From the NCBI GenBank assembly GCA_903897935.1, contig CAIUDO010000360.1, positions 1 through 39,019 of the forward strand: 39,019 nucleotides of DNA, read 5' to 3'. Source of the DNA: an uncultured Pseudomonadota bacterium (lineage in GTDB: Bacteria; Myxococcota_A; UBA796; GCA-2862545). Positions 8,230-15,581 of the stretch are shown here, one piece after another (position 1 is the first letter of the stretch; the number at the start of each line of letters is the position of its first letter). The notes beneath the pieces are model-generated. The model did not search any database. It was not told the origin of the DNA and saw only the letters and a program-made list of their open reading frames with translations. The translations under genes were made by a program, and so were the position numbers.

Positions 8230-11181
8230 ATGCTTCGCGTTCGCTCCTTCTTGCTCTCGCTCGCGCTCTCGGGGTCGGTCGTGGCCTCATTGGGGTTGGC
8301 GCCCGTCGCGCAGGCCCAGGACGTGTTCGTGGGCGGGGCCTTCGAGGTGCTGCCTGCGGCCGACGTCGTCGGCGGTGGCGGCCCGGTCGAGATGCACTTC
8401 CTCGCGCTGGACGGCAAGGGCGTCGGCGTCACCGGCATCAAGGCCAAGCCCACCGCTCCGCTCGGCACGGCGACCGACCTGGTCGAGGTCGGGGGCGGCT
8501 TGTACCGGTTCACGTACACACCACCGTCGGTCCCGGTCGGCACGCCGGTGCCGGTCACGGTGAAGGGCAAGACCCCGGCGAAGGTGGCGTTCGAGGCTAC
8601 CGAGTCCGTGATGGTGCACCCGGCGTGGCCGACCGGGATCGACGTCGTGGCGAACCCGTTCGAGCTGGTGCTCGGGCAGGGGAGCGACTCCACGATCAGC
8701 TTCACGATGAAGGGCGACCCGGGGCAGCCGCTCGGCGGGCTCGGCCTGCGCACCGCGGCCACCGCGGGTGAGGTCACTGCGCTCACCGCGATGGGCGGCG
8801 GCAAGCTGACCGGCCGGTTCGTCACCCCGAAGGTCAACTTCCCGCAGCTCGCGATCATCGTCGCCGCGGACGTGCGTGACCCGGGCAGCGCCGTCGGCCG
8901 CGTCGTCATCCCGCTGCTCGGGAAGGTCGACTACCCGGTCAAGGCCGAGCCGGGCGCCTCCGTGGTGCTACGGGTCGGCGATCGGGACTTCGGCCCCGTG
9001 GTCGCCGGCAGCGACGGCAAGGCCACGGTGCCGATCGTCGTGCCGCCGGGCATCAACATCGCGTCGCAGACCACCGTCAAGGACGGCCGGTCGACCGTCA
9101 CCCAGCTCGACCTGCGCGTGCCCGAGACGGCCCGTCTCAAGGTGTTCCCGCTGCCGGCGTCCGTCCCGGCCGACGCCGCGCTCGAGATCCCGGTGCGGGT
9201 GTTCGTGGCCACCCCGAGCGGTCAGCCCGACACCGCCGCCAACGTCGTGCTCACCGTCGAAGGCCCCGGCAGCTTCGGGCCGGTCGCGCACGAGGGCAAT
9301 GGCGTCTACATGGCGAAGTTCCGCCCCGCATCGTCGGACGTGAAGACGAGCGTCACGCTGCGCGCCAGCCTCGGTGGCAGCGAGGTCCAGATCGACAAGC
9401 TGAACGTCGAGCTCGCGCCGCGGCGCCCCGCCGGCCTCACGCTCGGCAGCGAGCCCGCGGTGCTGCCGGCCGCCGGCGGCTCGGTCCGGGTGTTCACCAA
9501 GGTCACTGGCTCGGACGGCTCGGGCGTCGCGGGGCGGGAGATGGGCTACCTGCTCGTCGGTGGCGACGTCACGTCGGCGAAGGATCTCGCCGGTGGTGAC
9601 TACCAGGCCGAGATCAAGGTCACGAACGGCAACGGCCTCGCGGTCGTCGCGGTCCCGCGGCAGGCGGCGAGCGGCAACCCGGTCCGCAACCTCGTGGTCG
9701 TCCCGGCGGGCACGCGCGTGATCAACGACGGCGCGTCGGAGCTGCCGATCCTGGTCATGGCGGTCGACAGCTTCGGCCTGCCTGTCGCCGACGTCGACGT
9801 GTCGATCACCCTCCAGAAGGGCGACGGCAAGCTGCCCTCGGTCGCGAAGACCGACAAGAACGGCATCGCCCAGATCAACTACGCGGCGTCCACCTCGGTC
9901 GGGGTCGTCGAGATCAAGGCCACCGCCGGCGACATCATCGGTGGCACCGCGTTCGTGCAAGCGCCCGCGTCCGTCGTTGGCGTCGCGGCGCCGATGTCGG
10001 GCCAGGCGGCGTACGTCGCCGTCGCGTCGTCCACGGCGGCGGGCGTGCGCTCGTTGCAGCTCGGCTCGGCGGCGAGCGGCGCGGTCGCGTCGGCGGTCGC
10101 GCCTCCGCCCACCAACACCCAGGTGCGCCCGTCCGGGCCGGTCGCGGCCGTCGTCGTCACGACCGACCCGCCGACCGTCACGCCAGGGTCGGTCGTTCGC
10201 ATCAAGGTCGATGCGCGCGACGCGAACGGCATCGGCGTGGCGGGTCAGCCGCTCAACATCGCGGTGCCGAGCGGGGTGCCGGGCGCGACGATCGACATGG
10301 GCAACGGCACCTACGAGGTCAGCTACCAGGTCCCGCCGGACTTCACGGGCGGCCAGGTCACCGTGTTCGTCGGCAACGTGATGGGCACGGTGCAGGTGGC
10401 GACCGGGGCGGTGGCGAAGGCGCCGAAGGAGCCGAAGGCGCCCAAAGAGCCGAACCAGCCTGCGGAGGCGGGCGAGTACCCGTGGATGCGCGTCGGGGTC
10501 GCGTTCGTGCCGTCGTTCTACCGGTACGAGCAGCGCCCGTTCTCGTCGACGGGCCCGCTCCTGTCGGACGTGTTGGCGATCGGCGGCGACTACGACTCCG
10601 CGGAGGCCGCCAAGCCGATGGGCTTCGGGGTGGGCGGTCGTGTGTATGTGCCGGGCGTGGAGTTCATCGGCGTCGACGCGCGGTACCGCTCCACGTTCTA
10701 CGGGATCACCACCGAGCAGTTCAACGGTGAGGTCGCGCCGGACGTGGTCACCGACATCTCCGTGCTCGGTGTCGGTCGGGTGCCGATCGACCTGTCGGGC
10801 GCGCGCGTGCACGTCGGCGCCCGCGTCGGCGTCACTGCGAACGATTTCATCCTGTTCACCGGCGACTTCTCGCGGCCCCCGATCGGCTACGAGACGCTGT
10901 TCGTGCCGGGGCTCGGCCTCGGCGGTGAGCTCGGCCTCGAGGTCGCGGACCTGTTCGCCGTCGCGGGCGTCACGCAGGAGCTCGCGTACTTCTCGAGCCC
11001 GTACGCGTTCTCGATCGACGCGCGCGTGGGCTACGGCATCACGGACAACGTGTACCTCGACGCCGGGCTGGTGAACCAGTCCCGCAAGATGACGCTCGTT
11101 GGCGAGGACTCGGGCACCGAGTACGGCGAGATCAAGGACAACCACCTGGTCTTGCAGTTCGGGCTCGGCTTCCAGATGTAG
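8230..11181 (+). CDS. Ig-like repeat protein fused to a C-terminal outer-membrane beta-barrel
   Basis: The protein has 983 aa. The ATG has GAGGGG five bases upstream. A signal peptide ends at AQAQ (about residue 30). Residues 31-720 are a chain of Ig-like beta-sandwich domains. Two are clear. One, near 495-585, resembles Big-1 of invasin/intimin (ELPILVMAVDSFGLPVADVDVSI, DKNGIAQINY). The other, near 640-725, is GSVVRIKVDARDANGIGVAGQ with GNGTYEVSYQVPPDF. A Lys/Pro-rich linker (AKAPKEPKAPKEP, about 728-745) leads to about 230 residues of alternating strands (MRVGVAFVPSFYRYEQ .. LVLQFGLGFQM), typical of an 8-10 stranded barrel. Domain order is the reverse of intimin, with the barrel at the C-terminus, so the Ig chain would lie on the periplasmic side unless exported. 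The next gene follows after only 8 bases. Confidence 0.8.
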   Translation: MLRVRSFLLSLALSGSVVASLGLAPVAQAQDVFVGGAFEVLPAADVVGGGGPVEMHFLALDGKGVGVTGIKAKPTAPLGTATDLVEVGGGLYRFTYTPPSVPVGTPVPVTVKGKTPAKVAFEATESVMVHPAWPTGIDVVANPFELVLGQGSDSTISFTMKGDPGQPLGGLGLRTAATAGEVTALTAMGGGKLTGRFVTPKVNFPQLAIIVAADVRDPGSAVGRVVIPLLGKVDYPVKAEPGASVVLRVGDRDFGPVVAGSDGKATVPIVVPPGINIASQTTVKDGRSTVTQLDLRVPETARLKVFPLPASVPADAALEIPVRVFVATPSGQPDTAANVVLTVEGPGSFGPVAHEGNGVYMAKFRPASSDVKTSVTLRASLGGSEVQIDKLNVELAPRRPAGLTLGSEPAVLPAAGGSVRVFTKVTGSDGSGVAGREMGYLLVGGDVTSAKDLAGGDYQAEIKVTNGNGLAVVAVPRQAASGNPVRNLVVVPAGTRVINDGASELPILVMAVDSFGLPVADVDVSITLQKGDGKLPSVAKTDKNGIAQINYAASTSVGVVEIKATAGDIIGGTAFVQAPASVVGVAAPMSGQAAYVAVASSTAAGVRSLQLGSAASGAVASAVAPPPTNTQVRPSGPVAAVVVTTDPPTVTPGSVVRIKVDARDANGIGVAGQPLNIAVPSGVPGATIDMGNGTYEVSYQVPPDFTGGQVTVFVGNVMGTVQVATGAVAKAPKEPKAPKEPNQPAEAGEYPWMRVGVAFVPSFYRYEQRPFSSTGPLLSDVLAIGGDYDSAEAAKPMGFGVGGRVYVPGVEFIGVDARYRSTFYGITTEQFNGEVAPDVVTDISVLGVGRVPIDLSGARVHVGARVGVTANDFILFTGDFSRPPIGYETLFVPGLGLGGELGLEVADLFAVAGVTQELAYFSSPYAFSIDARVGYGITDNVYLDAGLVNQSRKMTLVGEDSGTEYGEIKDNHLVLQFGLGFQM

Positions 11182-11189
11182 CGGGTGTC

Positions 11190-12593
11190 GTGGAGCGCGA
11201 CCCTGACGTCATCGCTGGCTACCTGACCGACGCTTCGAACCTGCGGGGGCGCGCCGAAGCGTTGTTCCGTCCGACGACGGCGCACGAGGTGGCCGCGATC
11301 CTGCGCCGCGCGCAAGCAGACGGTGTCCCGGTCACGCCGAGCGCCGCCCGCACCGCTACGACCGGCTCGGCGTGCCCCGACGGCGGCTGGATCGTGTCGT
11401 TGGAGCGGATGCGCGCCATCGTGGGCTTCGACGGCGACGTAGTCGCGGCGCAAGCGGGCGTCGGGTTGGCTGACCTGGACGCGCTGCTCGAAGGGCATGG
11501 GCGCTTCTTCCCGCCGGATCCGACGTCTTGGCGGTCGTGTACGCTCGGTGGCGCGATCGCGACGGACGCGTCGGGGGCGCGCTCGTTCCGCTACGGCGCC
11601 ACCCGCCGGTGGGTCGAGGCCCTCGACGTGGTGCTGCCGACCGGCGACCTGATCCGCGCGCGACGCGGCGACCCGATCCCCGCCGACTGGCCCCGGGTTC
11701 AGCGGCCGCCGTCCGCGGTCAAGTCGGCCGCCGGGTACGCTGCGGCGGCCGACTGCGTCGACGTGTTCGTCGGCCAGGAAGGCACGCTCGGGATCGTGAC
11801 GCAGGCGTGGGTGCGTTCGCTGCCCGTGGTACCAGTGGTCGGCTTGTTCGTGTTCTGTCCGGATCGTGGCGTCGCCGCCGCGATGTCGGACGCCGCACGT
11901 CGCGCGGCGCGCGCGGACGCGTCCGGCGCGGTGTCACCTCGTTGCATCGAGTACTTCGACCGCGCGGCCCTCGCGCTGATCAGCGACCTCACCCCGCGGG
12001 CCGCCGCCGGAGCGGCGCTGTTCGTCGAGCAGCCGATCGTGCGCGGCCTCGACGCGCACCTCGGCGCGTGGCTCGAGCTCGTGGACGCGGTCGGCGCGAC
12101 GGCCGACGATGTGTGGGCAGCGACCGATCGCGACGGGCTCGACCGCATGCACGCGGCCCGCCACGCGGTCCCGGCGCGCGTCAACGAGCGCCTCGTGCGG
12201 GCCGGGTTGCCCAAGATCGGGACCGACCTCGCGGTGCCCGACGCCGCGATGTCCCGGATGTTCGACGCGTATGAGGCGGCGCCGGTGCCGTCGGTGTTGT
12301 TCGGCCACCTGGGCGACAACCACCTGCACCTCAACCTGCTGCCGCGGTCCGTCGACGAGGTGGCCGCCGCGCGGGCGTACCACCACGCGCTCGCGGCGGC
12401 GGCGATCGATTCCGGGGGTACGCTGTCGGCGGAGCACGGGATCGGCCGCGTAAAGAAGGCGTGGTTCGAGGAGTTTGCGCCCCCAGACCTGCTGGTGTCC
12501 TCGCGCGCGCTCAAGCAGCGGCTCGACCCGGGCTGGATCTTGTCGCGGGGCGTCATGTTCGACGCCGCGACGCCTCGCGGAGCCGCCGGGTGA
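11190..12593 (+). CDS. FAD-binding oxidoreductase, D-lactate/glycolate dehydrogenase type
   Basis: The protein has 467 aa and starts at GTG 8 bases after the Ig-barrel gene. The N-terminal half is a PCMH-type FAD domain: GGWIVSLERM near 70, then DPTSW.SCTLGGAIATDASGARSFRYG, VEALDVVLPTGD and GQEGTLGIVT (about 195-204). The C-terminal half is the FAD-linked oxidase C domain with the metal-site region GHLGDNHLHLNLLP (about 371-384) and SAEHGIGRVKKAW (about 413-425). These are hallmarks of the GlcD/Dld/D-2-hydroxyacid dehydrogenase family, which oxidises D-lactate, glycolate or D-2-hydroxyglutarate. The usual pyrophosphate-loop Gly run (GGGTGLSGGA) is replaced by ARTATTGSA, which is odd but leaves the TG. 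The substrate cannot be told from sequence. It appears cytoplasmic or peripheral, since no signal peptide is seen. Confidence 0.88.
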   Translation: MERDPDVIAGYLTDASNLRGRAEALFRPTTAHEVAAILRRAQADGVPVTPSAARTATTGSACPDGGWIVSLERMRAIVGFDGDVVAAQAGVGLADLDALLEGHGRFFPPDPTSWRSCTLGGAIATDASGARSFRYGATRRWVEALDVVLPTGDLIRARRGDPIPADWPRVQRPPSAVKSAAGYAAAADCVDVFVGQEGTLGIVTQAWVRSLPVVPVVGLFVFCPDRGVAAAMSDAARRAARADASGAVSPRCIEYFDRAALALISDLTPRAAAGAALFVEQPIVRGLDAHLGAWLELVDAVGATADDVWAATDRDGLDRMHAARHAVPARVNERLVRAGLPKIGTDLAVPDAAMSRMFDAYEAAPVPSVLFGHLGDNHLHLNLLPRSVDEVAAARAYHHALAAAAIDSGGTLSAEHGIGRVKKAWFEEFAPPDLLVSSRALKQRLDPGWILSRGVMFDAATPRGAAG

Positions 12594-13333
12594 CGAGGTC
12601 CCCGCGGGTGTCCGCTCGGTTGCGTTGGGGGGGGGCAGCGATCCTCGTGGCGCTCGGTGGTTCGTTGGCCTGCTCGAACCCGCCGCCGGCCCCGTCGGCC
12701 CCTGACGCCCCGCCGCCCCTCGATGCCACGATCGAGGTCTGGCCCGCAACGGCGACCGTCCCGGCGAACCTGTCGGCGATCCACCTGCGGAGGGAAGCGG
12801 GCTTCGACCCAGCGCGGTTCCACGCCGAGCTGGTCTCGGCCGACGGCGCTCCGCGGTCGACGTCGGCGCGGTTGGTGGCGCGGGTCGGCTCCCCAGGCGG
12901 CGGAGACGGCCTTCCTCGTGACGCCGAGCTCGCGGTGTCCGGCCTCGAGCCTGGAGAACGAGCATGGCTCTGGGTGATGGGAGGCGCGCGGGCGTATCAG
13001 GTCGGTCCCGCGGACCACACGGCGCCGTCCGCCGCCGACATTCGGGTGCGCGCCCCAACCGGGCCGCGCGACCCGCTGACGGTCCGGTTCGGCGAGCCCG
13101 TGGCGGCGTCCGCGCGCGCGGCGATCGTCGTCTTGGCCGACGGCGTCGAGGTCGTCGGCGTGTGGTCGTTGTCCAACGAGCAGCACGACGCCGTCTTCGT
13201 GCCCGAACGGGCGTGGCCGGCCGGCCCGCTGTTCCTCGCGATCGCGAGCGGCGTCACCGATCTCGCCGGGAACCCGCTCTCGGGGAGGGCGGTCGGCCCA
13301 GCGCCGCTCACGCGCTACGCGGCCCTGCCCTGA
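12590..13333 (+). CDS. Lipoprotein with bacterial Ig-like (Big_5-type) domain
   Basis: The protein has 247 aa. The GTG start overlaps the FAD-oxidoreductase stop (GTGA). The N-terminus has Arg residues, a hydrophobic stretch (AAILVALGGSLAC) and a lipobox Cys, so it is a lipoprotein. A Pro/Ala-rich spacer follows. Two beta-sandwich regions are visible. The second, residues about 145-240, matches the SbsA/Big_5 pattern: PLTVRFGEPVAASA at the start, VFVPERAWPAGPLFLAIASG, then GVTDLAGNPLSG, the most diagnostic stretch of that family. Such domains are structural modules in envelope proteins. No enzymatic residues are seen. It is the last gene of the group, ending at a hairpin facing a convergent lipoprotein gene. 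Confidence 0.75.
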   Translation: MTRSPRVSARLRWGGAAILVALGGSLACSNPPPAPSAPDAPPPLDATIEVWPATATVPANLSAIHLRREAGFDPARFHAELVSADGAPRSTSARLVARVGSPGGGDGLPRDAELAVSGLEPGERAWLWVMGGARAYQVGPADHTAPSAADIRVRAPTGPRDPLTVRFGEPVAASARAAIVVLADGVEVVGVWSLSNEQHDAVFVPERAWPAGPLFLAIASGVTDLAGNPLSGRAVGPAPLTRYAALP

Positions 13334-13348
13334 GCGGCCGTGGGCCGC
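13334..13348. terminator. Hairpin between convergent genes
   Basis: A perfect GCGGCC-GTG-GGCCGC hairpin begins immediately after the plus-strand stop and lies 21 bases beyond the minus-strand stop at 13369. There is no T-run, and it could act in both directions. Confidence 0.4.
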
Positions 13349-13368
13349 AGTCCGGGGCCTGGGCCTGG

Positions 13369-14127
13369 TTAGAACGCCGCGACGCCGTACACGTCGAGGG
13401 CGAAGAGCTGAGTGCTGCCGTTGGTCGTGGCTTCTTCGAGGACGACCTCCTCCGCGCGCGCGTGCCATGCGTACGCGTGGCGGCCGTCGCCCAGCGACGC
13501 GATCCACTCGACGTCGACTTCGAGCATCCCAGAAGACGGCAACCACGTCTGGGCGCCGACGTCTCCGATTTGGGGCGCGCACGACGCGGCGACGATCGCG
13601 CCGGAGCGGACCAGGAACGCGGCGGGGGCCGTCGCCAGATCGACCGCAAGGCTTTCCGGAGCTTCGAGGCCGACCTCGACGAGCAGCGTCCCGCTCGTGT
13701 CGCCCGCCCACACCGTGGTCGGGCAGCGCCCGAACTCCGTGAGGCGCGCCTCCATCGCGTCGCTGGGAGCTTCCAGCGGCGTGCCGCTGAGCTGCATCTG
13801 CACGATCACCTCGGGATCTCCGCACGCCGGCGTGCCGGTGGCCTCCAGCGCGAACTGTTCGGCGGTGAAGCCGGGCGCGGTCGCATGGAGGGTCCACACG
13901 CCCGCGGCGAGCGGGCCACACGAGAAGCGCGAAGGTTCGAACGGCAAACATTCGTTGAGCGTGCCGCTCGAATGCACGGCGCGGACCGCTCCGTAGGAGA
14001 GCGGCTCGTCGGCGCCGTCGACGAGATCCACCTGGATCACGCTGCCATCGCTCGCGCCGCACGGACGCTGATACCCGCACGCAGCGCCTGTCAACAGAGC
14101 GCACCCGGCCAAGACGATCCGCGGCAT
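13369..14127 (-). CDS. Lipoprotein of unknown function
   Basis: The protein has 252 aa. The ATG at 14127 has GGAGG four bases upstream and opens a lipoprotein signal (MPRIVLAGCALLTGAAC, Cys17); longer frames upstream lack a signal. The mature part contains a carboxypeptidase-regulatory-like or transthyretin-like stretch at about 25-115: VIQVDLVDGADEPLSYGAVRA .. FSCGPLAAGVWTLHATAPGFTAE. This is the usual pattern of an Ig-like domain with G-x-W-x-L-x-A-x-APG. A second beta-rich half runs to the end. Seven Cys are present, several probably in disulphides. I do not recognise a specific family. It lies 55 bases downstream of the Asp-X lipoprotein gene and may be co-transcribed with it. Confidence 0.75.
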   Translation of the reverse strand: MPRIVLAGCALLTGAACGYQRPCGASDGSVIQVDLVDGADEPLSYGAVRAVHSSGTLNECLPFEPSRFSCGPLAAGVWTLHATAPGFTAEQFALEATGTPACGDPEVIVQMQLSGTPLEAPSDAMEARLTEFGRCPTTVWAGDTSGTLLVEVGLEAPESLAVDLATAPAAFLVRSGAIVAASCAPQIGDVGAQTWLPSSGMLEVDVEWIASLGDGRHAYAWHARAEEVVLEEATTNGSTQLFALDVYGVAAF

Positions 14128-14139
14128 GCGCCCTCCGGC

Positions 14140-14172
14140 GGCAACTCTGGCACCATGCCCCCAGGCGTTGCC
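14140..14172 (-). terminator. Imperfect hairpin between two lipoprotein genes
   Basis: GGCAAC/GTTGCC forms the outer stem and CTGG/CCAG the inner stem, with a ten-base loop. It lies in the 55-base gap after the Asp-X lipoprotein gene. It may attenuate transcription into the next gene or be chance. Confidence 0.25.
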
Positions 14173-14182
14173 CTTGTCTACG

Positions 14183-15478
14183 TCAGAGCGCGAACCCAGG
14201 CTCCCATAAGAACGCTTCGTACGGCTCGGTGAGGCCGTCGAGCAACAACGTGGCCCCGGCGAGCTCGACGAACACCTGCTCGCCGCCGATGGCGCCCGAC
14301 AAGCCAGACGGGGTGAGGCCCGCCGGCAGCGGCGCAACGATGATCTTGCCGTTGGTTCCTTCGAACTGGGCGCCGGTGTCGGCGACGATCAAGGTGCCGT
14401 CGGTGGAGACCTCGACCGAACGAACGTAGATCAGGTCGCCGACCGCCGCGGGCGGCGTGTAGTCGGCGACGTACTCCGGCAGCAACGACGGGTGTGAGGT
14501 GATGGCCAAGCCGACCGTGCCGTCCGGATCGCGGCCGAACGTGTGGGCGTACGCAAGGATCCAGGTGCCGTCGACAAGGCGCAGGGTCGGACCGTGCGGC
14601 GTGTCCAGGGCGCCATCCTCCGGGTACTTCCATTGCAGCGTGGGCGACGCCGGGTCGGTGAGGTCCCAGCACGACACCCGGCCCGTCGAGGTAGGGCCGA
14701 GGGCCCCGTAGTTGCTGAACACCCCGTAGACCCGACCTTCCCACTCGATCAGGAACATGCTGTTCGGGTTCTGTTCGGCGTAGTCGGGGGTGGAGAGCCC
14801 AAGCGATCGCAGCGGCGCGGGGCTGCTACCGTCTCCCGCGATCCAGGTGTGCTCGTGGATGGTGGACTGCGTGATGATCAACGCGCCGTCGGCCGGATCA
14901 CGGACGACCTCGTGCGGGAAGTCGAAGCCGTCCCATTGGTAGATGGTGCCCTTTGCGTCGAGCCGCAAGACGCCGCCCGTCGCGCTCAGCCCGATCCCTT
15001 CGGACCAGGTCACGAGCATGCCGTCTCCGTCGCCGGACGACCCCAAGAACGCGCAGTCGGCGCACGCGCCCAAGATGTCGGTCAACGACCGGGACGCCGC
15101 GAGCGTGCCGTCGATGTTGTACCAATCGAGGCGCTCCTCGTTCGGCACGACGATCACGTGATCCGCGTCGAACATCCGGCGGTTCGGGTCGACGGGTTCC
15201 GTGTCCGTATCGGTGTCTGTATCGGTATCCGTATCGGTGTCCGTATCGGAGTCTGCGTCGGTGTCCGCATCCGTGTCGGTGTCGGTGTCGGCATCCGCGT
15301 CCGTGTCGGCATCCGCGTCCGTGTCTGCGTCGGAGTCGGAGTCTGTGTCGGAATCCGAGTCGGCGTCGGCGTCGGCGTCCGCATCGGCGTCCGAGTCGGT
15401 AGTGGTGGTCGGCGCCGTGTCAGGGCCCTTCGAGCACGCGACCCAACCCAGCGCCACCCACCCCAAGATCAGCCGCAT
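14183..15478 (-). CDS. Asp-X-repeat lipoprotein with beta-propeller-like domain
   Basis: The protein has 431 aa. The ATG at 15478 has GGAGG five bases upstream. The lipoprotein signal MRLILGWVALGWVAC places the lipid on Cys15. Residues 28-93 are 33 uninterrupted Asp-X dipeptides (X = Ala, Ser or Thr), an acidic, extended linker of the kind common in myxobacterial surface lipoproteins. The rest (about 95-431) looks like a beta-propeller related in pattern to arylsulfotransferase/ASST-like domains: DHVIVVPNEERLDWYNIDG, GVLRLDAKGTIYQWDGFDFPHEVV, ITQSTIHEHTW and VADTG. ASST active-site His residues cannot be assigned with confidence, so enzymatic activity is not claimed. It is 104 bases downstream of the PLD-lamin-tail gene and on the same strand. 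Confidence 0.82.
   Translation of the reverse strand: MRLILGWVALGWVACSKGPDTAPTTTTDSDADADADADADSDSDTDSDSDADTDADADTDADADTDTDTDADTDADSDTDTDTDTDTDTDTDTEPVDPNRRMFDADHVIVVPNEERLDWYNIDGTLAASRSLTDILGACADCAFLGSSGDGDGMLVTWSEGIGLSATGGVLRLDAKGTIYQWDGFDFPHEVVRDPADGALIITQSTIHEHTWIAGDGSSPAPLRSLGLSTPDYAEQNPNSMFLIEWEGRVYGVFSNYGALGPTSTGRVSCWDLTDPASPTLQWKYPEDGALDTPHGPTLRLVDGTWILAYAHTFGRDPDGTVGLAITSHPSLLPEYVADYTPPAAVGDLIYVRSVEVSTDGTLIVADTGAQFEGTNGKIIVAPLPAGLTPSGLSGAIGGEQVFVELAGATLLLDGLTEPYEAFLWEPGFAL
15200..15397 (-). repeat. 33 imperfect hexanucleotide repeats coding for Asp-X
   Basis: Thirty-three consecutive GAYDCN-type hexamers on the minus strand code for Asp followed by Ala, Ser or Thr. Third bases vary, so the tract is partly randomised at DNA level while the Asp spacing is strictly kept. 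It is a slippage-prone site and a likely source of length variation between strains. Confidence 0.9.
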
Positions 15479-15493
15479 GGGCGCCTCCGTTCT

Positions 15494-15508
15494 GCGGGTC
15501 GTACCCGC
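15494..15508 (-). other. Perfect inverted repeat upstream of the Asp-X lipoprotein gene
   Basis: GCGGGT and ACCCGC are separated by three bases, ending 15 bases before the ATG at 15478. It could be an mRNA hairpin limiting initiation, an operator, or the 3' hairpin of the upstream PLD operon. Confidence 0.3.
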
Positions 15509-15581
15509 TGTGGGACCGGATCGCCACCGCGACCGGCGCTCACGCTCGGTCACGTTGGCCACATCCGAGGTTCGCTCCAGC

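Noticed and set aside
8968-11145. A 725-codon minus-strand open frame
   Set aside because: It is Arg/Asp/His-rich without any domain and lies antisense to the Ig-barrel gene, which has signal peptide and recognisable repeats.
15200-15397. Possible CRISPR or other direct-repeat array
   Set aside because: Units are imperfect hexamers without spacers and stay in frame within a coding region.
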